Shown here: positions 54,004 to 62,181 of the stretch, in pieces
How the letters are laid out: every line of letters starts with the position of its first letter
How positions within the stretch are numbered: the stretch's first letter is position 1
Origin: Rhodococcus qingshengii
Lineage (GTDB): Bacteria; Actinomycetota; Actinomycetes; Mycobacteriales; Mycobacteriaceae
NCBI RefSeq assembly: GCF_021025955.1
Contig: NZ_JAJNCL010000018.1
Span: forward strand, 1 to 64,000
Reading direction: 5' to 3'
DNA: 64,000 nucleotides
Made by a program: the position numbers and the translations under genes
Notes under the pieces: generated by a model
Told to the model about the DNA's origin: nothing
The model's database searches: none
Seen by the model: the letters and a program-made list of their open reading frames with translations, nothing else

Positions 54004-54447
54004 CTATCGAGCAGGTGGCGAGAGTTCGACTACGTGCGCGTCTCTGGCGGCCAGCGGCTCTTTGCAGTGTGCGCACACAACTTGGGCGTGCATGATTTCA
54101 CCGCAACGATGCTCGACGACGGTTGGTGGCGGACCCGTCGTCGCAAAGGTGTCGCCCCATTCCATGAGTGCCATCAGGATCGGGTAGAGCGCCTTCCCTG
54201 ATTCGGTGGCGACGTATTCGTAGCGCGGCGGATGTTCTTCGTACCGACGCTTTGCGAGGACGTCGGCGTCGACAAGGGTGCGCAGACGCGCGGCGAGGAT
54301 GTCGCGGCTGGCTCCCGTGCCCGCGGCGATCTCGTCAAACCGTCGTTGCCCGAGGACGATTTCTCTGAGCACCAGAAGTGACCACTTCTCGCCGACGATC
54401 TCCAAGGCGTTGGCGATGGAGCAGTTACGTCCTTTTGTCGCCGTCAT
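54004..54447 (-). CDS. HxlR-family regulator
   Basis: 147 aa from the ATG at 54447. CSIANALEIVGEKWSLLVLREIVLGQRRFDEIAAGTGASRDILAARLRTL is a typical HxlR winged helix. A C-terminal CxxC (VCAHCKEP, near 127) with an upstream His-Cys (EHRCGE, near 113) may bind zinc. It is divergent from a thioesterase gene with a clear palindrome between them. Confidence 0.9.
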   Translation of the reverse strand: MTATKGRNCSIANALEIVGEKWSLLVLREIVLGQRRFDEIAAGTGASRDILAARLRTLVDADVLAKRRYEEHPPRYEYVATESGKALYPILMALMEWGDTFATTGPPPTVVEHRCGEIMHAQVVCAHCKEPLAARDAHVVELSPPAR

Positions 54448-54475
54448 CTCTGGGCCCCTGCTAGTTGGAAATGTT

Positions 54476-54492
54476 AGTTGGAAATTCCAACT
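54476..54492. promoter_or_regulatory. HxlR operator candidate
   Basis: AGTTGGAA-A-TTCCAACT is a perfect 8-bp-arm palindrome 28 bp upstream of the HxlR start. A second TAGTTGGAAAT copy precedes it directly. Confidence 0.65.
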
Positions 54493-54564
54493 TAGCACTT
54501 GACGGTATGTATTCGAGGGCGGAAGGTAGGTCGAGAAATCCAACGGAGCAGATGAGGGGTCGTC

Positions 54565-54969
54565 ATGACGGAATTGAATCTCGAGGCAGCAAGCGGATTT
54601 GTCAGCGCTGCCGGATTGCAACTGGACGAGGTGTCCGGCACGAAGGTCGTCGGGCACATCGATCTGTCCGAGGCGCATCACACGCCGTGGGGCGTTGTCC
54701 ACGGCGGTGTCTACACGACCGCCGTCGAGTCCGCCGCGAGCATCGGGGCCAGCACTGCAGTGGCGGACCGTGGCGAATTCGCCGTCGGAGTGCACAACGG
54801 AACGGATTTCCTGCGAGCGCGTACGGGTGGGCGCGTGGACGTCGTGGCTGTGCCGATACAGCAGGGCCGGGTTCAGCAGTTGTGGTCGGTGGTCATCACC
54901 GATCCGGAATCGGGCAAAGAGGTGGCGCGCGGTCAGGTGCGCTTGCAGAACGTACCGCTGCCGAAGTAG
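54565..54969 (+). CDS. PaaI-type hotdog thioesterase
   Basis: 134 aa. Hotdog fold with the motif HTPWGVVHGGVYTTAVESAAS (HGGV helix with Glu), as in acyl-CoA thioesterases of the PaaI/EntH type such as DHNA-CoA or hydroxybenzoyl-CoA hydrolases. It is divergent from HxlR, which probably controls it, and convergent with the MarR gene. Confidence 0.87.
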   Translation: MTELNLEAASGFVSAAGLQLDEVSGTKVVGHIDLSEAHHTPWGVVHGGVYTTAVESAASIGASTAVADRGEFAVGVHNGTDFLRARTGGRVDVVAVPIQQGRVQQLWSVVITDPESGKEVARGQVRLQNVPLPK

Positions 54970-54970
54970 G

Positions 54971-55486
54971 TCAGTCCCAGATCCCCGAGTCGATGTTGAG
55001 TGAGATTCGTTTGAGCAGCGCCGTCAGTTGGGCTCGTTCGCTCTCGTCGAGTCCGGTCAGAACCTGACGGTCTCGCTCGACTCGTCGGGGAAACTCGGCC
55101 TCGACTAATTCGCGACCGGCGTCGGTGAGTTGAAGCAGAACCACCCGCCCGTCGTGTTCGAAACGCTGACGCTCGACAAAGCCCAGTTTGGCCAGGCGGT
55201 CGGCGTGTTTTGTGGTGGCGGCGCCGCTGACCATCGTGACGGCGGTGACCTCGCTCGCTCGCAGGGGACGGTCGCTGCGAGCGAGTGCGCTCATCACGTC
55301 GAATTCGGCGCGAGAGACTCCGCTGGATGCCAGCGCGCGGTCGAGTTGGTGAAGAGACTGCGCGTTGATGCGGGCGATCCTGCCCATCACCTCGACGGGC
55401 GCGGTGTCGAACTCGGGGTAGGCGCGCTTCCATTCGCGACGGACTTTGTCGATGAAGTCGTCTTCGGATCTGTTCGCCGCGCCCAT
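54971..55486 (-). CDS. MarR-family regulator
   Basis: 171 aa. Winged helix with LDRALASSGVSRAEFDVMSALARSDRPLRASEVTAVTMVSGAATTKHADRLAKLGFV and RVVLLQLTDAGRELV. It is divergent from the FUSC-type exporter gene. A palindrome between the two genes is the expected operator, so it probably represses the exporter until an aromatic or toxic ligand is present. Confidence 0.9.
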   Translation of the reverse strand: MGAANRSEDDFIDKVRREWKRAYPEFDTAPVEVMGRIARINAQSLHQLDRALASSGVSRAEFDVMSALARSDRPLRASEVTAVTMVSGAATTKHADRLAKLGFVERQRFEHDGRVVLLQLTDAGRELVEAEFPRRVERDRQVLTGLDESERAQLTALLKRISLNIDSGIWD

Positions 55487-55512
55487 GGCCCCATCTTAGC
55501 GACAGAATTCAC

Positions 55513-55529
55513 ATTACTTCACAAGTAAT
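55513..55529. promoter_or_regulatory. MarR operator candidate
   Basis: ATTACTT-CAC-AAGTAAT, with 7-bp perfect arms, lies between the MarR and FUSC starts in a short AT-rich stretch. A nested TTCAC...GTGAA pair overlaps it. Confidence 0.65.
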
Positions 55530-55544
55530 TTACTAGTGAAATAA

Positions 55545-56978
55545 ATGTATGCTGGTTCGGTGACCCGAACCGAAACCGCAGCCAGGACGCCCAGCCGCCT
55601 CACTCATTCGAGTGAGGCCATTGCACACACCGTCTCCGGGGCGACGTGGCGAGCGGCTTTTCGCATCGGGTCCGCGGACGCGACCATCGCGCCCGCGATC
55701 AGGGTCGGACTCGCCACCGCCGTAGTGCTCGTGGTCGGCGGACTGCTCGGGCATCGGGAATTGGCGGGCTTCGCGGCCTTGGGCGCGCTGTGTGCCGCCT
55801 TCGGTAGGTACGAGCCGTATCCCCGGTTGGCCGGCAAGCTGGCGATGGTCGGTGCCGCATTGGTGGTTTCCATCGCTTTCGGCGGCGCAATGGGTGTTGT
55901 GGGCGTTCCGACCTGGTTGCAGATCGGCATCCTCTCGTTGCTTGCCGGTGCGTCGTACTGCTTCATGTCGGGCTTCCGGATCACCGGACCAGGGCCAGTC
56001 ATCCTCGTCTTCGCGGCGACCGGTGCAGCCGGATATGCCTCCAGTGTCGATGATCTGGCGAGACTGGTGACTGCCGGTGCGCTTGGAGTTCTGGTTGGTT
56101 GGGTGGCCGCGATGCTCCCAGCGCTCGTACTGCCGATGGGACCTGCCCGCCTGGCGGTGGCTCGTGCAGTCTCTGCGGTGGGGCGTCTCGAACAGTCCGG
56201 CACAGACGGAGTGGAACCGGCGCTCGGATCGATTGCCAACGCCCGCTTGGTCATTGCGTCGAGCGGTCGAATCAAGTCGACCGTCGATCACGGACGTGAA
56301 CTGGTGGCAGTGCTCGACGAAGCAGAAGCGGCAGTACAGCAGTGGCAGTTGCACGGCGACGCGACTTTGATCCGGAGTATTGCTCAGCACGAGAAGGAGC
56401 TTCGGAAGCTCAAGCGCTCCAGCATGATCGAACACGACCTTGCGCCGGCACGAACCCTGGCGGCGCCCGAAGGTTATTTCCTCGAAGGATTGCGCCGACT
56501 GTATTCGCACCCGGTGCGGATGAATGCTCTCCGCATCGTGGCCGCCTCGGCTCTGGCCGGTTGGCTCGCGGCGGGAGCCGGGCTGGAGCATCCGCTGTGG
56601 GCATCGATGGGTGCCATCGCCGCGATGCAGGGGCTGAACTACAAGCAGACCGTCCAGCGCGGGATTCAGCGGTTGGTGGGAAATGTCGGTGGCGCCGTCG
56701 TCGCTGCTGCTCTCATCGCGCTGACGCTCGGTTACTGGCAAGCCGTTGCCGTGGTTGTGATTCTGCAGACTGCCGCGGAGCTACTCGTGATCAAGAACTA
56801 TGCGCTGACGTCACTGGCCGTCACTCCGATGGCACTCCTACTCATCGGTTTCAGCGCTCCGATCGGGACCGATGCGGCAGTGGCTCGCGTCGCGGACACT
56901 CTCATCGGCGTGGTGATCGGTGTCGTCGTCGCCGCTGTCACGATCAGTCGATCGGATCGCCACCACGTCACCGTGTGA
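55545..56978 (+). CDS. FUSC-family aromatic acid exporter-like membrane protein
   Basis: 477 aa from the ATG at 55545. Two hydrophobic blocks (about residues 45-185 and 325-460) flank a soluble helical region, the FUSC/YccS/AaeB layout. The second block starts RIVAASALAGWLAAGAGLEHPLWASMGAIAAMQG, a FUSC hallmark. Such proteins export aromatic acids or toxic compounds. No Shine-Dalgarno precedes this ATG. A GTG at 55560 lies 6 nt after a TATGCT -10-like sequence and could be a leaderless start. Probably controlled by the divergent MarR gene. Confidence 0.85.
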   Translation: MYAGSVTRTETAARTPSRLTHSSEAIAHTVSGATWRAAFRIGSADATIAPAIRVGLATAVVLVVGGLLGHRELAGFAALGALCAAFGRYEPYPRLAGKLAMVGAALVVSIAFGGAMGVVGVPTWLQIGILSLLAGASYCFMSGFRITGPGPVILVFAATGAAGYASSVDDLARLVTAGALGVLVGWVAAMLPALVLPMGPARLAVARAVSAVGRLEQSGTDGVEPALGSIANARLVIASSGRIKSTVDHGRELVAVLDEAEAAVQQWQLHGDATLIRSIAQHEKELRKLKRSSMIEHDLAPARTLAAPEGYFLEGLRRLYSHPVRMNALRIVAASALAGWLAAGAGLEHPLWASMGAIAAMQGLNYKQTVQRGIQRLVGNVGGAVVAAALIALTLGYWQAVAVVVILQTAAELLVIKNYALTSLAVTPMALLLIGFSAPIGTDAAVARVADTLIGVVIGVVVAAVTISRSDRHHVTV

Positions 56979-57020
56979 CCCAGTGCTGCTGTGTTTCCAA
57001 TCCTCCGTAGGCTCCTGCAG

Positions 57021-57620
57021 GTGGAGGACAGCACGCCGATCGACGGCCGGAAACTGCGTTACCAGCATCGCCGTGCCGAATTGCTCGAGCAGGTAACCGC
57101 GTATGTCACGGCGAACGGCGTCGGTGAACTGTCCATGCGGCCGTTGGCCAAGGACCTGGGGATCAGCCATGCGACACTCATCCATCATTTCGGTTCGAAG
57201 GAACAACTGCTCACTGAAGTAGTCGCCACCCTGCGAGACAGCTCTTCTCTCGACATCTCTTCCGGGACCGACATCGTCGAGATGATGACGAGTTACTGGA
57301 ATCGGCGCACATCAGCGGAATCGTTGCCGAACTTTCGCTTGATGTTCGAGATCTACGGACAGGCGTTGTTGCATCCGGAGCGGTATCGCGAGTTTCTCGA
57401 TCATGTGGTGGGGGACTGGTTGGGTGGTTTGACGGAAGCTGCGCTCGCGCATGGATGTCCGCCCGATCGCGCTGATCGGTACGCGACGATCGTGTTGGCG
57501 CAGATTCGGGGGTTGACGCTCGATCTCGTGACCACCGGTGACCGCGTCAGAATTGACGCGGCGTTCGCCGAATTCGCGGCTGCGATGGGCGCTTTGGTCA
57601 GCTTATGGAAGGCGATCTGA
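57021..57620 (+). CDS. TetR-family regulator
   Basis: 199 aa from a GTG at 57021; TAGGCT lies 7 nt before it, so a leaderless mRNA is possible, and the frame is open back to 56991. Helix-turn-helix: RRAELLEQVTAYVTANGVGELSMRPLAKDLGISHATLIHHFGSKEQLL. It precedes a convergent VOC gene. The TetR-like palindrome in front of the lipase gene at 58257 is a candidate target. Confidence 0.87.
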   Translation: MEDSTPIDGRKLRYQHRRAELLEQVTAYVTANGVGELSMRPLAKDLGISHATLIHHFGSKEQLLTEVVATLRDSSSLDISSGTDIVEMMTSYWNRRTSAESLPNFRLMFEIYGQALLHPERYREFLDHVVGDWLGGLTEAALAHGCPPDRADRYATIVLAQIRGLTLDLVTTGDRVRIDAAFAEFAAAMGALVSLWKAI

Positions 57621-57641
57621 CGGTCCGGTCGTCGTGATGCC

Positions 57642-58082
57642 TCAGCCGATCTGCTCGAACAGAGACACGATGAGTCCTTCCGGCCCTCGGACATAGGCCA
57701 TGCGCACACTGTTCTCGTACTCGCCGATCCCGCCGATGAGCCCGTAACCGTCCGCAGCCACCGCGTCGACCGCCGCCTGGAGATCGCCCACCTGGAAAGA
57801 CACGTTGCGCAGACCGATCTCGTTGGCCATTGGAGCAGTCGATCCGGGTGTGTGGTCAGGCGTGACGAAGGACGAGAGCTCGAGCCGTGATCCTTCGCCC
57901 GGAGGGCGCAGCATTGCGATTTCACACTTGGCTCCAGGGATACCGCAGACGGTTTCCACGAACTCGCCCTCCACGGATCCGGTGCCCTCCAACTCGAGGC
58001 CGAGTCCGACGAAGAACGCCGCTGCTGATTCGAGGTCCGCGACGGTGATGCCGATGTGGTCGAAACGCTGTACGTGTGCCAT
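57642..58082 (-). CDS. VOC-family protein (methylmalonyl-CoA epimerase-like)
   Basis: 146 aa from the ATG at 58082, 6 nt after AGGAGGATG. FDHIGITVADLESAAAFFVGLGLE with His near the start and a terminal AYVRGPEGLIVSLFEQIG with Glu fit VOC metal ligands. Epimerase or lactoylglutathione lyase-like; substrate unknown. It is divergent from the lipase gene and convergent with TetR. Confidence 0.87.
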   Translation of the reverse strand: MAHVQRFDHIGITVADLESAAAFFVGLGLELEGTGSVEGEFVETVCGIPGAKCEIAMLRPPGEGSRLELSSFVTPDHTPGSTAPMANEIGLRNVSFQVGDLQAAVDAVAADGYGLIGGIGEYENSVRMAYVRGPEGLIVSLFEQIG

Positions 58083-58181
58083 GGACACATCCTCCTACTG
58101 TTTCTTCGTGCCGGTTCGATGCTGGGTCGGATTCGGGGCCGGGATCTCGACATGTACGTGTCGCAAAGCTGCAAAATTTGC

Positions 58182-58211
58182 TTGACCGATCGGTTAAACA
58201 AAATCTACGAT
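58182..58211 (+). promoter_or_regulatory. Lipase promoter with TetR-type operator
   Basis: -35 TTGACC (58182-58187) and -10 TACGAT (58206-58211) are 18 bp apart. The palindrome TTGACCGATCGGTTAA (58182-58197), with a perfect 10-bp core ACCGATCGGT, covers the -35. Confidence 0.65.
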
Positions 58212-58256
58212 AACGTCCAACGAGGTCGCCCACCGCACGAACCGGAGTCGTCAGAC

Positions 58257-59420
58257 GTGAAATTCCAGTCGAAGTCGTTTGCCCGCATATCCATCGCAGC
58301 CCTCTGTGCTGCAACGATCGGCTCCGCAGTGGCCGCGCCTGTCGCGTCCGCGCAGGCGCCGAGCGCGTCGCAGGCCACGGGCACGGTGGTGTCGAGTGAG
58401 CCGCTGCCGAAGGATCTGTGGATTCCGGGTACCGCCGACGCCAAGCGGTTCACGTACTGGACCATCGGTTCCAATGGCGGACCTGCGCTCAGCAGTGGCG
58501 CGTACTACGTCCCGGCCGGTCCTGCGCCGGAAGGTGGTTGGCCCGTCATCGCCTGGGCGCACGGCACCACCGGACTCGACGATTCCTGTGCCCCTTCGCT
58601 GGTCGGTCCCGGCCTGCCCGAACGTGACTACCCGTACCTGGGACGCTGGCTCTCGGAGGGCTACGCCGTCGTCGCCACCGACTACGTCGGACTGGGAACA
58701 CCAGGGCTGATGCCGTACCTCGACGGAAAGGTGGAGGCGCACAGCGTAGTCGACTCGGTCAAGGCAGCTCGAGTGATCGACTCCTCCATCTCGAATCGTT
58801 GGGCAGTGGTCGGGCAGTCGCAGGGCGGCGGTGCGGCCATCACGACGGCCCGCTACGCCACCGAGTACGGAGGGGATTCGCTCGACTACCGCGGCGGCGT
58901 GGGTACCGGAGTGCCGGCCAACATCGAGTTGACCCTCCTGCCTGCTGGTCCGGGCTTCCCTCCCATCGCCCTCGGCGGCGGATTGACGTCGTACGCGCTT
59001 TATATCCTCGCGGGCTTGCGGGAAGCTCACCCCGAGATCGACTTGAATTCCTACCTCAACGAACTGGGAAGGGAAAAGGTCGACTCGGCTGAAAAGCTCT
59101 GCGCCGCAGACCTGGACGCTGCGTCCAAGGATCTGGTCCTCGGTGACATCTTCTCTCGCCCGCTCAGCCAGATCCCGAATTTCCAGGGTCTGCTGAACGA
59201 CTACATGGGGGTGCCGACCAGCGGATACGACCGCCCCATCTTCATCGGGCAGGGGCTGCTCGACGTGGATGTCCCTGCACCGTCTGCACTTTCGCTGGTT
59301 GCAGCGTTGGTCGCCAACGGTGAACCGGTCACGTTCAAGACCTACAACACCGATCACAGTGGCGCTTTGGTCGAATCACAGGCTGACACGATTCCGTTTG
59401 TCGCGAACCTGTTCCGTTAG
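58257..59420 (+). CDS. Secreted lipase (LIP family)
   Basis: 387 aa from a GTG at 58257 with CCGGAG upstream; the longer frame to 58056 crosses the promoter. A signal peptide (SIAALCAATIGSAVAAPVASAQA) precedes an alpha/beta-hydrolase of the secretory lipase family: VIAWAHGTTGLDDSCAPS, the nucleophile elbow VGQSQGGGAAI and the terminal NTDHSG with Asp/His. It probably hydrolyses acylglycerols or other esters outside the cell. A TetR-type operator overlies its promoter. Confidence 0.88.
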   Translation: MKFQSKSFARISIAALCAATIGSAVAAPVASAQAPSASQATGTVVSSEPLPKDLWIPGTADAKRFTYWTIGSNGGPALSSGAYYVPAGPAPEGGWPVIAWAHGTTGLDDSCAPSLVGPGLPERDYPYLGRWLSEGYAVVATDYVGLGTPGLMPYLDGKVEAHSVVDSVKAARVIDSSISNRWAVVGQSQGGGAAITTARYATEYGGDSLDYRGGVGTGVPANIELTLLPAGPGFPPIALGGGLTSYALYILAGLREAHPEIDLNSYLNELGREKVDSAEKLCAADLDAASKDLVLGDIFSRPLSQIPNFQGLLNDYMGVPTSGYDRPIFIGQGLLDVDVPAPSALSLVAALVANGEPVTFKTYNTDHSGALVESQADTIPFVANLFR

Positions 59421-59443
59421 GCGTACCCAGGATCCAGATCATT

Positions 59444-59483
59444 CGAGGGGCCGCTGTCGCACAAGTGCGACAGCGGCCCCTCG
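59444..59483. terminator. 19-bp perfect-stem bidirectional terminator
   Basis: CGAGGGGCCGCTGTCGCAC and its exact complement flank an AA centre between the lipase gene and the minus-strand hypothetical gene. Confidence 0.85.
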
Positions 59484-59485
59484 GG

Positions 59486-59779
59486 TCATTTCCGCGACTC
59501 TTTGATTGCGTCCAGCCGCGCCTCGAGGCTGTCGAGGACACGGTCGAGTGTGTAGCGATAGTGTTCTGCCCGTGTTGCTTCCGTAGCATCTGGTGGACCG
59601 GCGAACTTCCCGATCAGTGTCTCCATCGATGGGCGGGGATCTGAGGGTCCGTCGTTGCTCAGTCGTTCCAGCATCGGGCGGTCGGTTCCTATGAAGACCT
59701 GATCGCACGAGGTGGAAAGTATTCGGATCTGTGGGCCGAGCGCAGTGGCGCGGAGGGATGGAGGATCGACCGAGCACAC
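59486..59779 (-). CDS. Small hypothetical protein
   Basis: 97 aa counted from a GTG at 59779. No family recognised. The C-terminal helix (AEHYRYTLDRVLDSLEARLDAIKESRK region) is strongly amphipathic, which favours a real protein, and a strong terminator follows the stop directly. The N-terminal part is uncertain and translation may start later. Confidence 0.45.
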   Translation of the reverse strand: MCSVDPPSLRATALGPQIRILSTSCDQVFIGTDRPMLERLSNDGPSDPRPSMETLIGKFAGPPDATEATRAEHYRYTLDRVLDSLEARLDAIKESRK

Positions 59780-59813
59780 GAGTAGTGAGCGAACCGTGTG
59801 GTTTGATCGAGGA

Positions 59814-60503
59814 ATGGACGAAGCCGCTGCAGATCCAGTGAAACCGACGCGAAAGCGCCGGTGGCCTCGTTGGGTCGCAGGCATCGCGGTGCTCGGAGCA
59901 GTTGTCTACGCGGGCTCGATCGTGTGGATTTCCGTGGCGTCGGCCGGCCATACGTCGGACGCAGCCGATGCCCCCGAGGCTCCGGTCGTGATCGTGCTGG
60001 GTGCGCAGATCAAGGACGGCAAGCCGATGGCTTTCCTGAAAGGGCGGCTGGACGCAGCCGTCGAGCTGGTCGAAGCAGGAAAGGCTAAAGCGGTCTTGGT
60101 CTCCGGCGACGCGAACGGCGGCTCGGGTGACGAGATCGCGGCGATGACGAACTACCTGGTGGCGCAGGGAATAGACGAGCGTCGCATCGTTGGGGATCCG
60201 TACGGCCTCGACACCTATGACACCTGCTTCCGGGCCATGCATACGTATGGGGTGACAAAAGCGTTGATCGTCACTCAGGGGTATCACGTGCCCCGCGCTG
60301 TGGCATTGTGCCGGGACGTCGGCATCGACGCAGACGGTGTGAACAGCGATTGCGGGTGCGCAACTCCGACGCTGATCAAGAACGCCGCGCGGGAGTGGGT
60401 TCTGGCCAAGCCCAAGGCAGCGCTGGACATGCTGTGGAGTCGGGACGCGAAGGTGACATCGCCCTCGGAGGATTCGGTCCAGACGGCGCTCTCGGTGTCC
60501 TGA
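59814..60503 (+). CDS. YdcF/SanA-like DUF218 protein
   Basis: 229 aa from the ATG at 59814. A basic N-terminus and one membrane helix (WVAGIAVLGAVVYAGSIVWISV, near 20-41) anchor a DUF218 domain: PVVIVLGAQIKDGKPMAFLKGRLDAAVELVEAGKAKAVLVSGD, then DTYDTCFRAM and LIVTQGYHVPRAVALCRD. SanA/YdcF proteins are linked to envelope barrier function in Gram-negative bacteria. The domain faces outward by the positive-inside rule. Confidence 0.88.
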   Translation: MDEAAADPVKPTRKRRWPRWVAGIAVLGAVVYAGSIVWISVASAGHTSDAADAPEAPVVIVLGAQIKDGKPMAFLKGRLDAAVELVEAGKAKAVLVSGDANGGSGDEIAAMTNYLVAQGIDERRIVGDPYGLDTYDTCFRAMHTYGVTKALIVTQGYHVPRAVALCRDVGIDADGVNSDCGCATPTLIKNAAREWVLAKPKAALDMLWSRDAKVTSPSEDSVQTALSVS

Positions 60504-60529
60504 CGCGCTGAGGGTGCGCACAGTTTGTG

Positions 60530-60575
60530 TCAAGCGAACACACGCTCCGGGGAGTTGGAGCGTGTGTTCACTTGA
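60530..60575. terminator. Long stem-loop terminator
   Basis: GAACACACGCTCC pairs with GGAGCGTGTGTTC, extended by TCAAG/CTTGA, between the YdcF-like gene and the convergent copper-locus membrane gene. Confidence 0.8.
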
Positions 60576-60598
60576 GATAGAGGGTGCTAGCTCGACAG

Positions 60599-61435
60599 TC
60601 AGATCAGTGCTGCGGCGGCAAATGCTCCCAGTGCGATCAATGCCGCGCCGGTGACGCTCTGCACTCGACGGTCCACGACGCACATGACCGAGAGGAATCC
60701 CGGCATCGAGCCACCACGCTTGGTGTGCACAATTGCCGCGAGGCTGGGCATGCAGCGGCCAAGCGAAACCACCGTGAACAGCGCCGCCCCGAGAGCCGGT
60801 GAACCCGAGGCGATGACTCCGAGTGTCAGCAGGTAGTACGCACTCGAGCGGATGAAGATCAGGAATCCAGGACCGATGATCGCGCCGAAGATCAACGAGA
60901 CCTTCCAAGGCGCCATTGTGCGGCGCAAATGGCGCGGAAGCTGTTGACGCCGCATCGGAGTCGGCATCCTCACTGCACCCAACTCGTGCAACCCATACGC
61001 AACCGCGACGACTGCCCAGACACCCAGCGCCCAGCCGATCGGGACGTAGCCGGACATCGCCGCACCGAGAGCGCCGATCAATGCCCCGGTGGCGGCTCCT
61101 GTCGTGACCGAACCCAGTGCGTGCCAGCCGAGTCGGCGGACGGGAGTCGAGGATCCCTTCCGGTCCGCTTGCTTCGGTGCGGCAACAACTCCGGCAACGG
61201 ACATTCCGCAGGTCGACCAGTTCGCGGCCAGCGACGTAACCAGTCCCGCCCCGATAACGGCTGTCGTCAAAGCTGTTGTCGCAGATGGCGTGGCCACGAG
61301 TGCGAGGCCGGCACCCGCAGCAGCGCCCGCCGCGACAAGGCTGACACGGGTAGCGGTGCCGACCGAGCCTTGAAGGGTCGGCCGGATGTCAGGGACATCG
61401 GTCTGCAGTGGACCGTGTGAGAGAACGGTAGTCAT
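60599..61435 (-). CDS. Seven-helix membrane protein of the copper locus
   Basis: 278 aa from the ATG at 61435, 5 nt after GGAGG. About seven hydrophobic helices. Cys residues sit at or in helices (NWSTCGMSVAG near 80, SLGRCMPSL near 225 and SVMCVVD near 252), and Met residues are frequent, both suited to metal or thiol chemistry. The spacing vaguely recalls CcdA/DsbD-type thiol carriers but I cannot assign a family. It is the last gene of a unit with two cupredoxins and a multicopper oxidase, so copper handling is likely. Confidence 0.65.
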   Translation of the reverse strand: MTTVLSHGPLQTDVPDIRPTLQGSVGTATRVSLVAAGAAAGAGLALVATPSATTALTTAVIGAGLVTSLAANWSTCGMSVAGVVAAPKQADRKGSSTPVRRLGWHALGSVTTGAATGALIGALGAAMSGYVPIGWALGVWAVVAVAYGLHELGAVRMPTPMRRQQLPRHLRRTMAPWKVSLIFGAIIGPGFLIFIRSSAYYLLTLGVIASGSPALGAALFTVVSLGRCMPSLAAIVHTKRGGSMPGFLSVMCVVDRRVQSVTGAALIALGAFAAAALI

Positions 61436-61483
61436 CAGATCCTCCAAAATATTTGTGGTTCAATGAAAGTAGTGAGCCAGTGT

Positions 61484-61807
61484 TCACAGCACTGTGATGA
61501 CTCCGATCATGTACGGGTGTACGGAGCACGAATATTCGTAAACGCCGGCGCTCTCGAACGTGTGCCGGAACGTTCCGTCTCCGGTGATACCGCTGTCGAA
61601 CAGCCCGGGCGACTCGACGTGATGCAGGAGTCCACCGTCGTCGAAGCGCCACTCGACGGTGCCGCCGTGTTCCACGGTGACGTCCATCGGGCTGAACTGA
61701 ACATTGCTGATCTCGACCACCACGTCGGGGACGGGATCTTCTGTGCCGCAGGCCAACACGCACGTTGTTGTGACGGCGAGGACGAAGCCGGCGATCCACC
61801 TCCTCAC
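61484..61807 (-). CDS. Cupredoxin lipoprotein 1
   Basis: 107 aa from a GTG at 61807 that overlaps the stop of the next cupredoxin gene by 1 nt. Signal peptide with lipobox VLACG (Cys20). Small plastocyanin-like domain with type-1 copper ligands: His in LLHHVES and the Cys-x2-His-x2-Met cluster in YSCSVHPYM. It would carry electrons or copper at the outer face of the membrane. Confidence 0.88.
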   Translation of the reverse strand: MRRWIAGFVLAVTTTCVLACGTEDPVPDVVVEISNVQFSPMDVTVEHGGTVEWRFDDGGLLHHVESPGLFDSGITGDGTFRHTFESAGVYEYSCSVHPYMIGVITVL

Positions 61808-62154
61808 TATTGAACGATCACGGTGCCCACCATCATCGGGTGGGGCGTGCAGTGGTAGGTGAAGGTGCCGGTGTTGTCGAACGTGTACGAGAAGGTTCCC
61901 TCAGTGAGCAACTCGCTCTTCAGTTTCCCGTCGAGATCACCGTTGCCGACCACGTCGTGGGGGAGTCCGCTGTCGTCAAACTTCCATTCGACGGTCTGTC
62001 CCTTCTCGATGGTGACCGATGCCGGTGTATACGCCATGTTCTTCACCTCGATCACGACGGCAGGTTCGTCCGACGACGCACCGGCATCACTACTGCAGGC
62101 GGTGAGGCTCAGGGCCGCGCACGCGGCCAGAAAAGCGGGAACGAGTTTCTTCAT
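61807..62154 (-). CDS. Cupredoxin lipoprotein 2
   Basis: 115 aa. Lipobox SLTACSS (Cys20), then a plastocyanin/azurin-like domain: VTIEKGQTVEWKFDDSGLPHDV provides the first His, and TYHCTPHPMMVG the Cys-His-Met cluster. It is a paralogue of the following cupredoxin, most likely by tandem duplication. It lies 27 nt after the multicopper oxidase gene. Confidence 0.9.
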   Translation of the reverse strand: MKKLVPAFLAACAALSLTACSSDAGASSDEPAVVIEVKNMAYTPASVTIEKGQTVEWKFDDSGLPHDVVGNGDLDGKLKSELLTEGTFSYTFDNTGTFTYHCTPHPMMVGTVIVQ

Positions 62155-62181
62155 GAGGTGTTCTCTCCATTCTTCAACTTG

